Positions 33,470 through 44,600 of a stretch of 64,000 nucleotides of DNA are shown one piece after another. Within the stretch, counting starts at the first letter, position 1. Each line of letters starts with the position of its first letter. The stretch is from Papilionanthe hookeriana x Papilionanthe teres (lineage: Eukaryota; Streptophyta; Magnoliopsida; Asparagales; Orchidaceae). The notes under the pieces are model-generated. The model worked only from the letters and a program-made list of their open reading frames with translations. It was not told the DNA's origin and did no database searches. The position numbers were made by a program, and so were the translations under genes. Location: NCBI GenBank assembly GCA_022702705.1, contig CM040421.1, forward strand, positions 61,854,621 through 61,918,620. Direction: 5' to 3'.

Positions 33470-34645
33470 AAAAGAACTTTGTCTTACGCATTAATAAACA
33501 ACGCGTTATACAGAAGGTCTTTCGATCAAATGTGGCTAAGGTGCCTAAGCGGGTCCGAGGCCCGTGAAATTGTTAAAGTGGTGCATTCAGGACTCTATAG
33601 TGCTCACCAGTCGAGTCCGAAGATGAAAATGAAGATTAAAAGACTAGGGTACTGCTGGCCCTCGATGATGACCGACTGCATGAAAATCGCCGAGAGGCGT
33701 CACCGATGCCGAGTGCATGGAGTGGTTCTACACCAACCTCCGAATGTGTTACATCCGAGCAATTGCGTCGTGGCCATTTGAATGTTGGGGTACGGATATA
33801 GTGGGTCCGATAGAACCACCATCTTCAAAAGGTCATCGCTTCATTCTTGCGGCTACGGATTACTTTTCCGAGTGGGCGAGGCGGTTCCACTCGGAGAAGT
33901 GAAAGCACACCACGTGCTACGGTTTTCAAGAACCGAGTTGTCTCATCGTTTCGGAGTGCCGCGCAGGATCATCTCGGATAATGGGTCAGCATTCAGAAGC
34001 ACACAAATCAACAATTTTGTCAGGAGACACGGAATCGATTAGCGATATTCAACAATTTACTACCCAAGAGCAAACGGCCTGGCTGAGGCTTTTAATAAAA
34101 ATCTTGTTCAAATCTTAAAGAAAACTTTGGACGATAATAAGAGAAATTGGCACGAGAAGTTATTGGAAGCCTTATGGGCCTACCAGACAACCTTCGAACT
34201 CCTACTCGAGCTACACCTTACGCTGCGGTGTATGGGTCCGAGGCGAGTGTTACCCTTAGAGGTTCGGCTTCCTTCACTCAGAATTGCGGTTGCAAACAAA
34301 ATCACGACAGAAGAGAATGCCAAGTTACGACTAGAGGAATTAGAAAGCTCGGAAGGAAAAGACTTGCGGCGCGACAGAATTTAGAACTATACCAAGCTAA
34401 GATGGTTCGAAGCCCATGACAGGTCGGTCCGCCGAGAACCTTGAAAGTTGGTGACTTAGTTCTCGTTCTCGAGAGACCTATTCTTGCACACCGCAAGATA
34501 GGAGGAAAATTTGAACCCACTTGGGAAGGGCCGTTTGTGGTTGAGGCAGTCTACTCGGGAGGCTCCTACCAGCTGGTGACCTGCCAAGGAGAACGACATA
34601 TGCTTCCGATCAACGGACGATACTTGAAAAAGTATTACGCTACCT
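33470..34645 (+). pseudogene. Tat integrase
   Basis: The zinc-finger region has VVHSGLYSAHQSSPKMKMKI and MTDCMKIAERRHRCRVHG, where the first Cys of the C-x2-C appears changed to Arg. The catalytic core shows CWGTDIVGPIEPPSSKGH (first D), RIISDNGSAFRSTQINNFVR (second D) and YYPRANGLAEAFNKNLVQIL (E). The C-terminal part (34441-34647) is open with FEPTWEGPFVVEAVYSGGSY, the GPF/Y motif, ending LKKYYAT at TGA. Breaks are at about 33780, 34040 and 34390. No chromodomain is seen. Confidence 0.85.
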
Positions 34646-34921
34646 GATGTTTCGAAAGAATGAATTCTTCATCCTTAGAAGCACGGGCGAAGTAATTACT
34701 TATGACTGGGTCCGAACTCAATAATAATAAAAAAAATGTGCTAAAATAAATAAAATGATGATAATAAAGTTTTCCTTGTTTTCTCTTCCATATCAAAATC
34801 TCTTTCCTGATCTTATCCTACTTCATTCCTGTTAAATTTAAAAATACAAGAAGTAATATAAAAAAAACTGTCTTTAATAAACCTTTTCTTAATGTTCTTG
34901 TTCTTAGTACAGCCCCTGATC

Positions 34922-34942
34922 CTTTTCCTTATTTTTTCGCAG
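34922..34942 (+). promoter_or_regulatory. Splice-acceptor-like site before the AlkB ORF
   Basis: A pyrimidine tract (CTTTTCCTTATTTTTTCGCAG) ends in CAG followed by G, four bases before the ATG at 34947 and about 300 bases after the integrase stop. Expression of a downstream ORF by splicing is known for retroviral env. A donor has not been located, so this is a candidate only. Confidence 0.45.
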
Positions 34943-34946
34943 GGAA

Positions 34947-36577
34947 ATGTCGAACGGGTGGTTGGTCCTGAACTTTAGAAATGACGTAAGCCTTGCACTC
35001 GATAAAAAGAGGGTGAAAGATGGAGCGATAATAGAGATTGACTCAGACTTCGCACCAGCGGGCTGCGATACGAGGAAAGTGGCCGGGTCCCGGTTGACGG
35101 GAGAGGAACTGCCCGAGTTAGACGGTGATGAAAGTGGGTGGCCCAAGCCACCGATCCAGACGACGAAAAGAGAAAACAAACACCGAAGAAGACAAGAGAA
35201 TCAAGTACGTAGTCGCTACGGCGAGAGGGCGAGCTTGTCGGCGCCGCGCCCACGAGAGATTCGGGAAGTACGAAGAGCTACTCTCACGGCAACCCGGCGA
35301 AGAAATAAGAATCTCCGTATCACGTAAGATGTTAACCAAACTAGCGGCGGACCGGCGCGACGAGGCGATTGCTACTGCCAGTACATACATTTCGAGGATG
35401 CCGGTTCACCGAGTACCGGAAGAAAGGAGGCCGGCTCCTAGGATAACGAAGGGACCGGGGGAAATCTCACGAAGATCGAAGAAAGAAGGCTACTACGCCA
35501 CCGGATAGAACCACCGGTAATGCATAACCTTGTTGCGAAGCAACCCGGAGGATGTCCCGACGGATATCATCCCCGAGGAGCCGAGGTATGCGAGGAGAAC
35601 GTGAAGGGATTGAGCCGTATATCCCACAATACGTCACCAGGCCCCGCCATTTGCAGATTATTCCGGAGTACGAGCTGGAAAGAATGCAGAATGTCGAAAA
35701 GAAAACTTTTGAATACTTCGAGAGAATCAGAGGCAGAAGGATCAATATACTAGAAGGCCTCGAGCTACATACAGACGTATTCTCAGAATATGAACAACAA
35801 CAAATCGTGGATTGCATCCGGGATTTGAAAAGAATGGGTCGAGCGGGCCGCCTAAGAGAAAACACTGCTCGGAACCCGGAGATGGATGCCGGGAAAGGAA
35901 GAATTACAATACAATGTGGATGCTGCTACAACTTCGCAGAAGACAGGAAGGGAAACCCACCGGGAATACTCCGTCATGGCCAGTGGATCCGATGCCATTG
36001 GTCATCAAAAGAATGGTAAAAAGATTGATAACATGGAGGGTACTGCCGGCAGATTGCATACCCAACGAGTTGCATCATTAACATTTACAAGCGGGGTAGC
36101 TGCATACCCCCGCACATAGATCACCACGACTTTGTAAGACCTTTACGCACGGTTTCTTTCCGAACGAGTGAAACATCATGTTCGGATCCGACCTCCGGAT
36201 AGCGAGGCCCGAGGTGAGTTCCGAGGGCCGGTGAAGATACCATTACCGGTAGGTTCCGTCATGATGCTCGAAGGGCAACGGAGCGGATGTCGCCAAACAT
36301 TGCATACCGGGAGTACCGGTGAAGCGGATCTCGATTACTTTCGAAGGATGGACGACGGGAAGACACCTTACCACTTCCGACCGGACCCGGAGCTAGAGAG
36401 CCTCCGGCCTTACGAGCTTGTGAGTTACATGGAAAATATCACACCTCCGACGTACATCCATACGGCATCCTTGCCGAGGATGGCTTGGAAGGTGATGTTA
36501 TTGACCATGTACCCCACTATTCGGACATGGATTTTCGACGGATACCTTTTTGGATGGATCGACAAAGATCATACATA
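34947..36577 (+). pseudogene. Extra Tat ORF with AlkB-type dioxygenase (ALKBH9/10-like RNA demethylase)
   Basis: Begins MSNGWLVLNFRNDVSLALDK (34947). The first 200 codons are unrecognised and shift frame (34947-35327, then 35125-35508). From about 35600 it is unmistakably plant ALKBH9/10 type: PEYELERMQNVEKKTFEYFE, INILEGLELHTDVFSEYEQQ, GKGRITIQCGCCYNF, DRKGNPPGIL, then VKRLITWRVLPADCIPN. The jelly-roll core follows: IPPHIDHHDFVRP with the Fe-binding HxD codons at 36113-36121, GEFRGPVKIPLPVGSVMML, the distal His codon at 36298-36300 in AKHC, and the 2-oxoglutarate Arg codon at 36325-36327 in KRISITF. FRPDPELESLRPYELV ends the match. In plants this family removes m6A from RNA. Total length (about 540 codons) fits a whole ALKBH9/10 protein. 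At least four frameshifts break it; all catalytic codons survive in one frame or another. Confidence 0.88.
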
Positions 36578-37258
36578 GTCCGTTTTGAGTCTACATGGAT
36601 TGTATGAGATGTATTCCGGATCGAGTTGTATGATGTATCTTCGACATGATTGGAATGAAAGTGACCATGTCACATTTTTGGCCTTCACCTCTTTTGTGCA
36701 AATTGATTGGGAAGCGCCATTAAAGTTAAATGAACTTCGAACAAAGAACAGAAAAGAAATTAAAAAAAAAGAATAAAAGAAAAACTTTTCGTAAAAATCT
36801 AAAAAAAAATGATGAACACCAAATTCACATGAACATTAAATGAATGATAAAATAAATGTGAATCGTTAAAAGACAAACAAAAAGAACATAAATTTCAAAT
36901 CAAATCTCAATCAAAAATTCAAATTCAACCTTCCAGATCTCAAATCAAATCTCAATCGAAAATTCAAATTCAATCTCCCAAATCTGAAATCCAATCCGTT
37001 CTACTCTTTCCCTTGTCTGGGATGGAAGTGGTTGATTCCACTGACACGGATCAAATCTGATGGCGAGGAATTATACCCAATCCAAACCAGCAACTTTCAA
37101 TTAACTCTTTTGAATGGGATATGTAGCATCTACATATTCCCTCATAATTTGTTTCTTTCCACAAAAAAAAAATCTTTTACAACTTTCATGAAATTTTCGA
37201 AACACCAAAATTCCACACTTTTCAAATCAACACTACAAATCTTTGCAAAGTCAATGAC
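36578..37258 (+). other. Tat 3' untranslated spacer
   Basis: Between the AlkB ORF and the tandem repeats. AT-rich, with a CAAATCTCAATC-like sequence repeated near 36897-36990. No coding recognised. Confidence 0.5.
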
Positions 37259-38330
37259 TACATCGAATTCAAATTTTTAGGGTTGAGGATTTTACATCCG
37301 AGACTGCATTGCTTTAGGATTCTTTCCCTATCGCAATGAAATACATCAAATTCAAACTTTTGGGTTGAGGATTTTACATCCGAGACTGCATTGCTTTAGG
37401 ATTCTTTCCCTATCGCAATGAAATACATCAAATTCAAACTTTTGGAGTTGAGGATTTTACATCCGAAACTGCATTTCTTTAGGATCCTTTCCCTATCGCA
37501 ATGAAATACATCAAATTCAAACTTTTGGAGTTGAGGATTTTACATCCGAGACTGCATTGCTTTAGGATTCTTTCCCTATCGCAATGAAATACATCAAATT
37601 CAAACTTTTGGGGTTGAGGATTTTACATCCGAGACTGCATTGCTTTAGGATTCTTTCCTATCGCAATGAAATACATCAAATTCAAACTTTTGGGTTGAGG
37701 ATTTTACATCCGAGACTTGCATTGCTTTAGGATTATTTCCCTATCGCAATGAAATACATCAAAATCAAACTTCTTGGAGTTGAGGATTTTACATCCGAGA
37801 CTTGCATTGCTTTAGGATTCTTTCCCTATCGCAATGAAATACATCAACATCAAAATCAAACTTTTGGGGTTGAGGATTTTACATCCGAGACTGCATTGCT
37901 TTATGATTCTTTCCCTATCGCAATGAAATACATCAAAATCAAATTCTCGGGGTTGAGGATTTTACATCCGAGACTGCATTGCTTTAGGATTCTTTCCCTA
38001 TTGCAATGAAATACATCAAAATCAAATTCTTGGGGTTGAGGATTTTACATTCGAGACTGCATTGCTTTAGGATCCTTTCCCTATCGCAATGAAATACATC
38101 AAATTAAATTTCTTGGGGTTGAGGATTTTACATCCGAGGCTCGCATTGCTTTAGGATTCTTTCCCTATCGCGATGAAATACATCAAAATCGAAACTCTTG
38201 AGGTTAAGGATTTTACATCCAATACCGCATTGCTGCGAGATCTCTCCTCATTGTAATGATTCAATCCAATCAATTCAATTTTCTTTTGAGGTTGAAGATG
38301 TTACATCTAAAACCACAAAATTCCAATTCT
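37259..38330 (+). repeat. Tandem repeat of about 82 bp, 12-13 copies, in the Tat 3' UTR
   Basis: Units contain GAGGATTTTACATCCGAGAC, CTTTAGGATTCTTTCCCTAT and CGCAATGAAATACATCAAA. The word GAGG-ATTTTACAT recurs at 37285, 37367, 37450 and onward every 82-86 bp; the last two units are diverged. Such minisatellites in the 3' region are typical of Tat elements and can seed satellite DNA. The unit is open in one frame in places, which explains the short ORFs, but shows no protein signal. Confidence 0.92.
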
Positions 38331-38678
38331 CATTTCAAATCGAATCCCTTCAAATTAATCCTAACAAAACATCCATCTAAATTGAAACTCAAATCGAAAT
38401 ATAAGCTCACACATCGAAATTTAAACTGAAACAAAATAAAATCTAAATCGAAATTCCCCCAGGTCATGTGATTTGGGATTCACCTCCTTTTCCTTTCCCC
38501 AACGAGAGTTCAGGAATCTCCAGTCTCGAAGATATACTTGACACTCCCCAGTGGAAACTCTTCTACTTTGTCCTAAGTTTGTCACTTGGACGTTTGTGTT
38601 GGTTTTGTTGATCGCTTCGGTCAACACCAATACGCGCGGTGTGCTCCGTCAGCTCACCACACCTATTGGGAGTCCATT
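38331..38678 (+). other. Tat internal 3' end, PPT not clear
   Basis: From the last repeat to the right LTR. The polypurine tract should lie just before 38679; the only purine-rich stretch is TTGGGAG at about 38665-38672, so the tract is weak or changed. Confidence 0.4.
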
Positions 38679-41600
38679 TGTTGACCTCATTTTTGATGAG
38701 GTCTTCTCTTCTTCTCTTTAGTACTTAGGATCTAGCCTTAGGCTTTTCCTTTGACTATCTTAGAGGATTAGAATTGGGACCCACCACTTAGAAATTCAAA
38801 CCACTTCTTAACTCCCTGCAAACTCCACAAACTTGACTATAGACCCCTAATCACCTAGAGGGTTGAAATCAAATGTGGAAGTTTAAAGGATGGGTTCCTA
38901 TAGGACTCTTTGGCCTTAGGACTGCCTACAGGTGGCTTGGTCTTGTGAAGGGCTGACTTACACACACACTACACTCATACACTAAACTTGCACACACCTC
39001 CTAAAACCACACCCATACCCAACTTGACCTCCTGACTTATGTAGGTGATTCACATGGATGGTCCTTAACCCCTAAGCCCTTGGCTAAGAGGGTTGGGAAC
39101 AACATAGTGAATGTCTCGAATGAGTCCCTTCATAGCTCATGTGGGCTTGATATGGCTTCATAGCTCAACCAAAATGATTTCATTCCACTTACATTTACCC
39201 AATCTTCAATTTTCCAAATTTTCAATTTTTGACCCCGGGACCCTATACCGCACTTTACCCAAAACCCTTGAAACTGCCCAAAATTTGCAAAAATCACCTA
39301 AATTACCCAAAATTCCTCAAAATTAATCTCAAACATTCCCACATTACTCAAATTGGTCATTCATAGCCAAAAATACTAAAAATTCCAAAAATACCTCCCA
39401 ATACCCTCCCAATACCTAAAATACCTCTCTTGACCCAAAAATCTAAAAATTCAGAAAATTCCCAGAAAATTCCAGAAAATCCCAAATATTCCCAATTTCA
39501 TTTTGTTAAACTACACCATGGGCCAATTTTGTCAATTTACCCCACTTTTATAAAAACCCCCAATTTGACCCATTTCAACCCAAAGTGAACCCAATGTCAA
39601 ACCAAGCCTACCCAATTGACCCAAAATCTGGTCCAATTCAATTCTAAACTTCAATTAAACATTCCCAACACCAATCTAGACCAAATCCAAGTTCAATTTG
39701 ATTGAAATTTGGATCCAATTCCACTTTTGGCCTTAAAGCCCAATTTGGACCCATGACCCAAACCTAACCCAAACTCACCCAACTCAGCTTCAATTGACCC
39801 CAAATCTTTTTTAAACCTTCCTTAACATCCCTACAAACAAAACACTAACATGATTTGCCCAACATTTATACCCAAACTCCACTTAAATTCAACCCAAAAC
39901 CAATAAGCCCAATTTTGACCTAAACTCAAACCTAACCCAAATAAGCCCAAACCCCAAAATCAAAACCAAACCAAAGCCAAAACTTCTTTGAAACACTCCC
40001 ATAAACATTTCCCAACATTTATTTTACATCAATTTCAACATTAGTTCAACATTGTCCCAAATTAGCCCAATTTGACCTACATTGGCCACTTTACAAAAAG
40101 CCCGAATTCAACCCAATTCGAACCCAAATCACTCCAAACTTGTTTCAAATTACTCATGGCACATTCCTAAACCAAACCCAACAATTATTTGGTCCAAACT
40201 TTTACAAATTTCCCATCCACCAATTTATTTTCAAGCCTAAAGCCCACTTCCCTTAAACCTTCCTAAAAGCCCATCCAAGACAAATTCAGAAACCCAAAGT
40301 TCATGACAAAGCCCACATGACACTTTCCCTCATCACACATTCAATTTAAAATCATTCCTAAAGTTCTAATTTATCATTAAATGATTCCAAATCAAGCCTC
40401 ATAACAATTCCCATCAAAATGCCAAAATTCACAAAAATCTTTTTTCATGAAATTGACCGAATCTTTTCACGAGCCATATGAAGCCATGAAGCCACATGTA
40501 AGCCATGTGGCAAGCCATGAGAATTTCTAATTTGTCAACCCTTCTTAAATGGCAAAAGGAGGAGGTCCTTTAAGCACCTCCTAAAAGTCATTAACCTTAA
40601 ACATGTTTCACCTTAACCCAAATTTAATCCAAATATATTTGGATAGGGACTTCTCCATGCCAGTAACCAGCTGATTCCTTTCGACACCTAAAGCCACCTT
40701 GGAGGGTGAACCAAGCCCAAAAGGATGGGTTGACCCATTTAGAGCCAAAATAGCCACACCCCCATGCCACTTTGATCCAACTCCTTTACACATGTCCAAG
40801 CCCGATTGACTTCACCATTCGTCGAGCCACGACCTCCACAGTCGAGATGGTGACCCATGCTGCCAGCCCGGCCACCTGGGTCGCCGGAAAGCACCACACT
40901 CGAGAGCTCGCATGTGAGCCGAGCTTTGGAATTCCACCTTCGTTGAGCTGCCCCATGCCCCGATGGCCACCATGGTTGTCCTTCCCGTGACCGAAGCGGT
41001 GATCCCGACCCTCAGCCATCCTGTGAGGCTCTCCGACCACCTCATTTAAACCCGAGCCCCCTCGCGGCCATGAGAGGAGAGTTGCACAAACCTTGCCGAA
41101 ACTGCGCCAAAATTGTTCCAAACCCTTCTCCATCCTTAGAGCGGTTGATCCCAGGTGTCGATTTGCCTCAATCCGCACAACATAATCCGATTTCTCGGCT
41201 GAAATTTCACCAGAAACCGGGACACTTTGCCACGGTGAGCTAATCCTCAGAATTGACTGGTCTTACACCTTCTTTGGACCAAGAGGAGAAGTTCCCCACT
41301 GAAAGCCCCATCTCCGAGGCCACCCGAGTTGCTCCGGCCTCCGAAGCTTTGTGATCGAGTCGTGGTCGAAATTCTACCGAGACAATTCACTGGAGCCGAG
41401 GACCTCATGCTGGAGCTTGCGGGATCCGATCGAAGGTGACACAACCCTCGGATCGAAGCCACACTTCTCGCGAGCAAAGGTATGGCCTCACTCTTCTTCC
41501 AGAGCTTCGAACATTCTCCATTTTCATTGAGTCGATTTTATGCCACATAAACCGTATGGATATGTTCGTCTTCTCGAGACGAATCCATAGAGCATAAGAA

Positions 41601-44600
41601 CGTTAAATTTGGTCGAGTATCGAGTGAGATCTTAGGCCCAGAAGACGGACGGCTCTCGGGTAAGGACACGCAGGGACGATGAACGGATACCGTTCATTTA
41701 ATACACGCGCGGACGGACGGCCAGGATCGCGCTGGATCATGAGATGGAACGACACAGCGGGCCCCCGGAGCGCTGAGTCAGATGGTGGCGTCGAATCGGA
41801 GAGCGCCATGCGGCGTTTCGGAGCTGCCGAGGTTGATGCGTGGATAAATAGAAAATTAGGGTATTTTCTGATTTATTTAATTCCCTAAACTTCAAAAATC
41901 CATAACTTTGTGTAGGAAAATCAGAAAAATAAAATAAAAATACCCTCTTGCTCGGTGAACAGAGGAGAATAATGTGGAAAAGAAATCATTTAATTTCATC
42001 AAGTATTTTATTTTTAATGATTTATTTCCCTTCTGCATTGTTTTAACTCTCCATGCATACAAGAAATTCACCATGGCATGAGACCATAGGGCTTTTGAAG
42101 CCTCTGAATTTGGGAACATTCCTGAATTTTCCAAAGTCGAGGCCATCCTATGAGAAGTTATTGATTTTTCAAATTCATGTTCTTGTTTTGAGTATTTTAA
42201 TTCCAATAATTAGCATGTTGTGAAATAAATTCTAGGAAAATTTGATGATGTCTCTTATGACTGAGAGGACACTAGGAAAAATAGATTTTGGATTAGTTTA
42301 TTGAAAATAACCCTAATTAGCTTAAACACCCAAAATAGCTCCTTAATTAATTAGAGCTAACCATACGTCAAATTGACTTGAAATCAATTCTCCACCGACC
42401 TTTAGGATCGAGAGGAATCCACCATAAAAAGTTGAAGTCAATTGGACTTGGTTAGCCCTACTAAATGGGTCGATTAAGCCATTTAGCCATTTTAAACTTT
42501 AAAAATTCATAACTTTCAAAATACCTTTCAAAAATTCACCAAATTGATTTTGAAGCCTCTCGATATCAGGGAATTTAAGGAAATTAAAATTTCAATTTTC
42601 TAAAAAATTTAATTTTTTGCATTATTTTAATATTTTAATAATTAAAAAATAATAAAAATCATAAAAATAATAAAATTCACCAAAATGTCACATTTTGAAT
42701 TTTAATCACTTAGGAACAAATCCCATATTTTTCTTAGTTCTATTTAATGAGATATTAAATTTTAAAGCCATAGGGTTATTTTAAAATTAAAAAAATGTAT
42801 TTTCTAGCATTTTCACTAAAATAATTATAATAAATCAAAGAAAAATCAAAAAATTGCAAAAATTGATTCTCTGATTTCCTTGATATTAGAGAGATTTTTT
42901 AAAAATATAAATTTAATTTTTCAACCTTTATTTTATTTTTAAATTAATTAATACTCCAAAACTTAAAATAATTATAATAAAAATAATATAATTCAAAAAA
43001 TCACCAAAATTGGTCCAAGTGGTCCTCTGGTCATTAGGAATGTCCCATAATTTTCTTAAGGACAAAAATTTTCCCTTGGTCATATTATTAAATTTTCCTT
43101 GGAAATCTCTATTTTCTACCAAAAATAATTATATAAATAAATTAAATACAGAAAAATCACATTTTCTCCTCTCATGTCTTTATTGGCATATGAGTGAAGT
43201 CACATAAAAATTTCAAGTTCATTTAAGCTCATTTTAGTAAGTTATGAAATTATTAAGCTTGAAGGGCAAAATGGTAATTAAAATTTTAACCCTTAATTAA
43301 AACTTTAGGCTTAATAAAATTAACATGTAAAATATTTGATCTTAATCGGATTTGGATGATTGAAATTTAAATAATTAAAGGGTAGAAACTACTAAATAAT
43401 TTAAAATAATTGAAATAAACTTTAATTAAATAATTGATTAAATTTGGAAGAATAATAAAATTGGAATTATTAAAATAGGGATGTTATTAGGAAGAAATTT
43501 ATTCTTTAATTTAAAAATCCCTAAATTAATCATCTCAATAATATTTAATTCCTAATTAAAATGATAATTCAAATTTAAGTTTTAAAATGTTAAAGGACTT
43601 AATCATTAAATTAAATTAAAATTAAATTATTAAACTCTTTTTAAATTTTCAATTAAACTAAAATTTAAAATAAAATTATATTAAAGATTAAATAAAATTA
43701 AATCAAACAAATTAAATAAATTAAATTAAATTAAATAAAATAAAATAAAATAAATTAAATTAAAATAAATAATTAATTAATTAATTAAATTTAATTAAAT
43801 TAAATTAAAACATATTAAATTAAATCAAATTAAATTAAATTAAATTATAGTAAATCATATTAAATTAAATTAAATCAAATTAAATTAAATTAAAATAAAA
43901 TAAAATAACAAAATCAAGTTAAAATTAAAATTAATTTAAATTAATTAGATTAAATTAAAATTAAAACTAAACTAAATTAAATTAAATCAAAGTTAAATTA
44001 AACTGAATTAAAAATAATATCACCTAAGACATAAAGAAATTAAATATAAAACAACTTGAACACTATTCCAAATTTAAACCCGTTAATTGAAATTAAATTA
44101 AATCACAAATCATTTGAACATCAATTTGCCTCGAAAGCTTTGGTTATCATAACTCCTAAATAGAACATTAAATGAAATGTTACTCCACTTATAGGATATT
44201 CGAATGTCCTAGTTCATCGAGCAAGATAACAAAACTTGAATTCTCGGAAGATTACTTCACTCGATTAATTAAATTCATTTGGACTTAAAATAATCCTAGC
44301 AATATTGAAAAGATGTTTAAGATTCTTCTTAAGCACTTTCTCAATATGATAGGATACTTATAAGAACAATTGAACTTAATTATTCTTTGATGAAGAAAAT
44401 CGTCCTCAAACCAAAACACAAGAACCTAGACGTCATAGGAAATAACTAGCTATAGGATTAGAAATTTGGTAGAAAACCATAACCCTTCCCTTAGCTTTAC
44501 CTAGGAACTTGCTTAAATATTCTAATTGTATTTTAAGTGCGGCTTGGGATGACGGGAAGACCCTCCAGGTACGCTTTTATTTTATTGCAATTTACATTAT

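Noticed and set aside
34904..35865. Minus-strand ORFs opposite the AlkB region (34904-35390, 35467-35865) as Retand-like antisense genes
   Set aside because: No domain is recognised, and the plus strand carries clear AlkB homology over the second one; they are GC-driven shadows.
37259..38330. Regularly spaced repeats resembling a CRISPR array
   Set aside because: Units are contiguous 82-bp tandem repeats with no unique spacers, in plant DNA and inside a retrotransposon 3' UTR.
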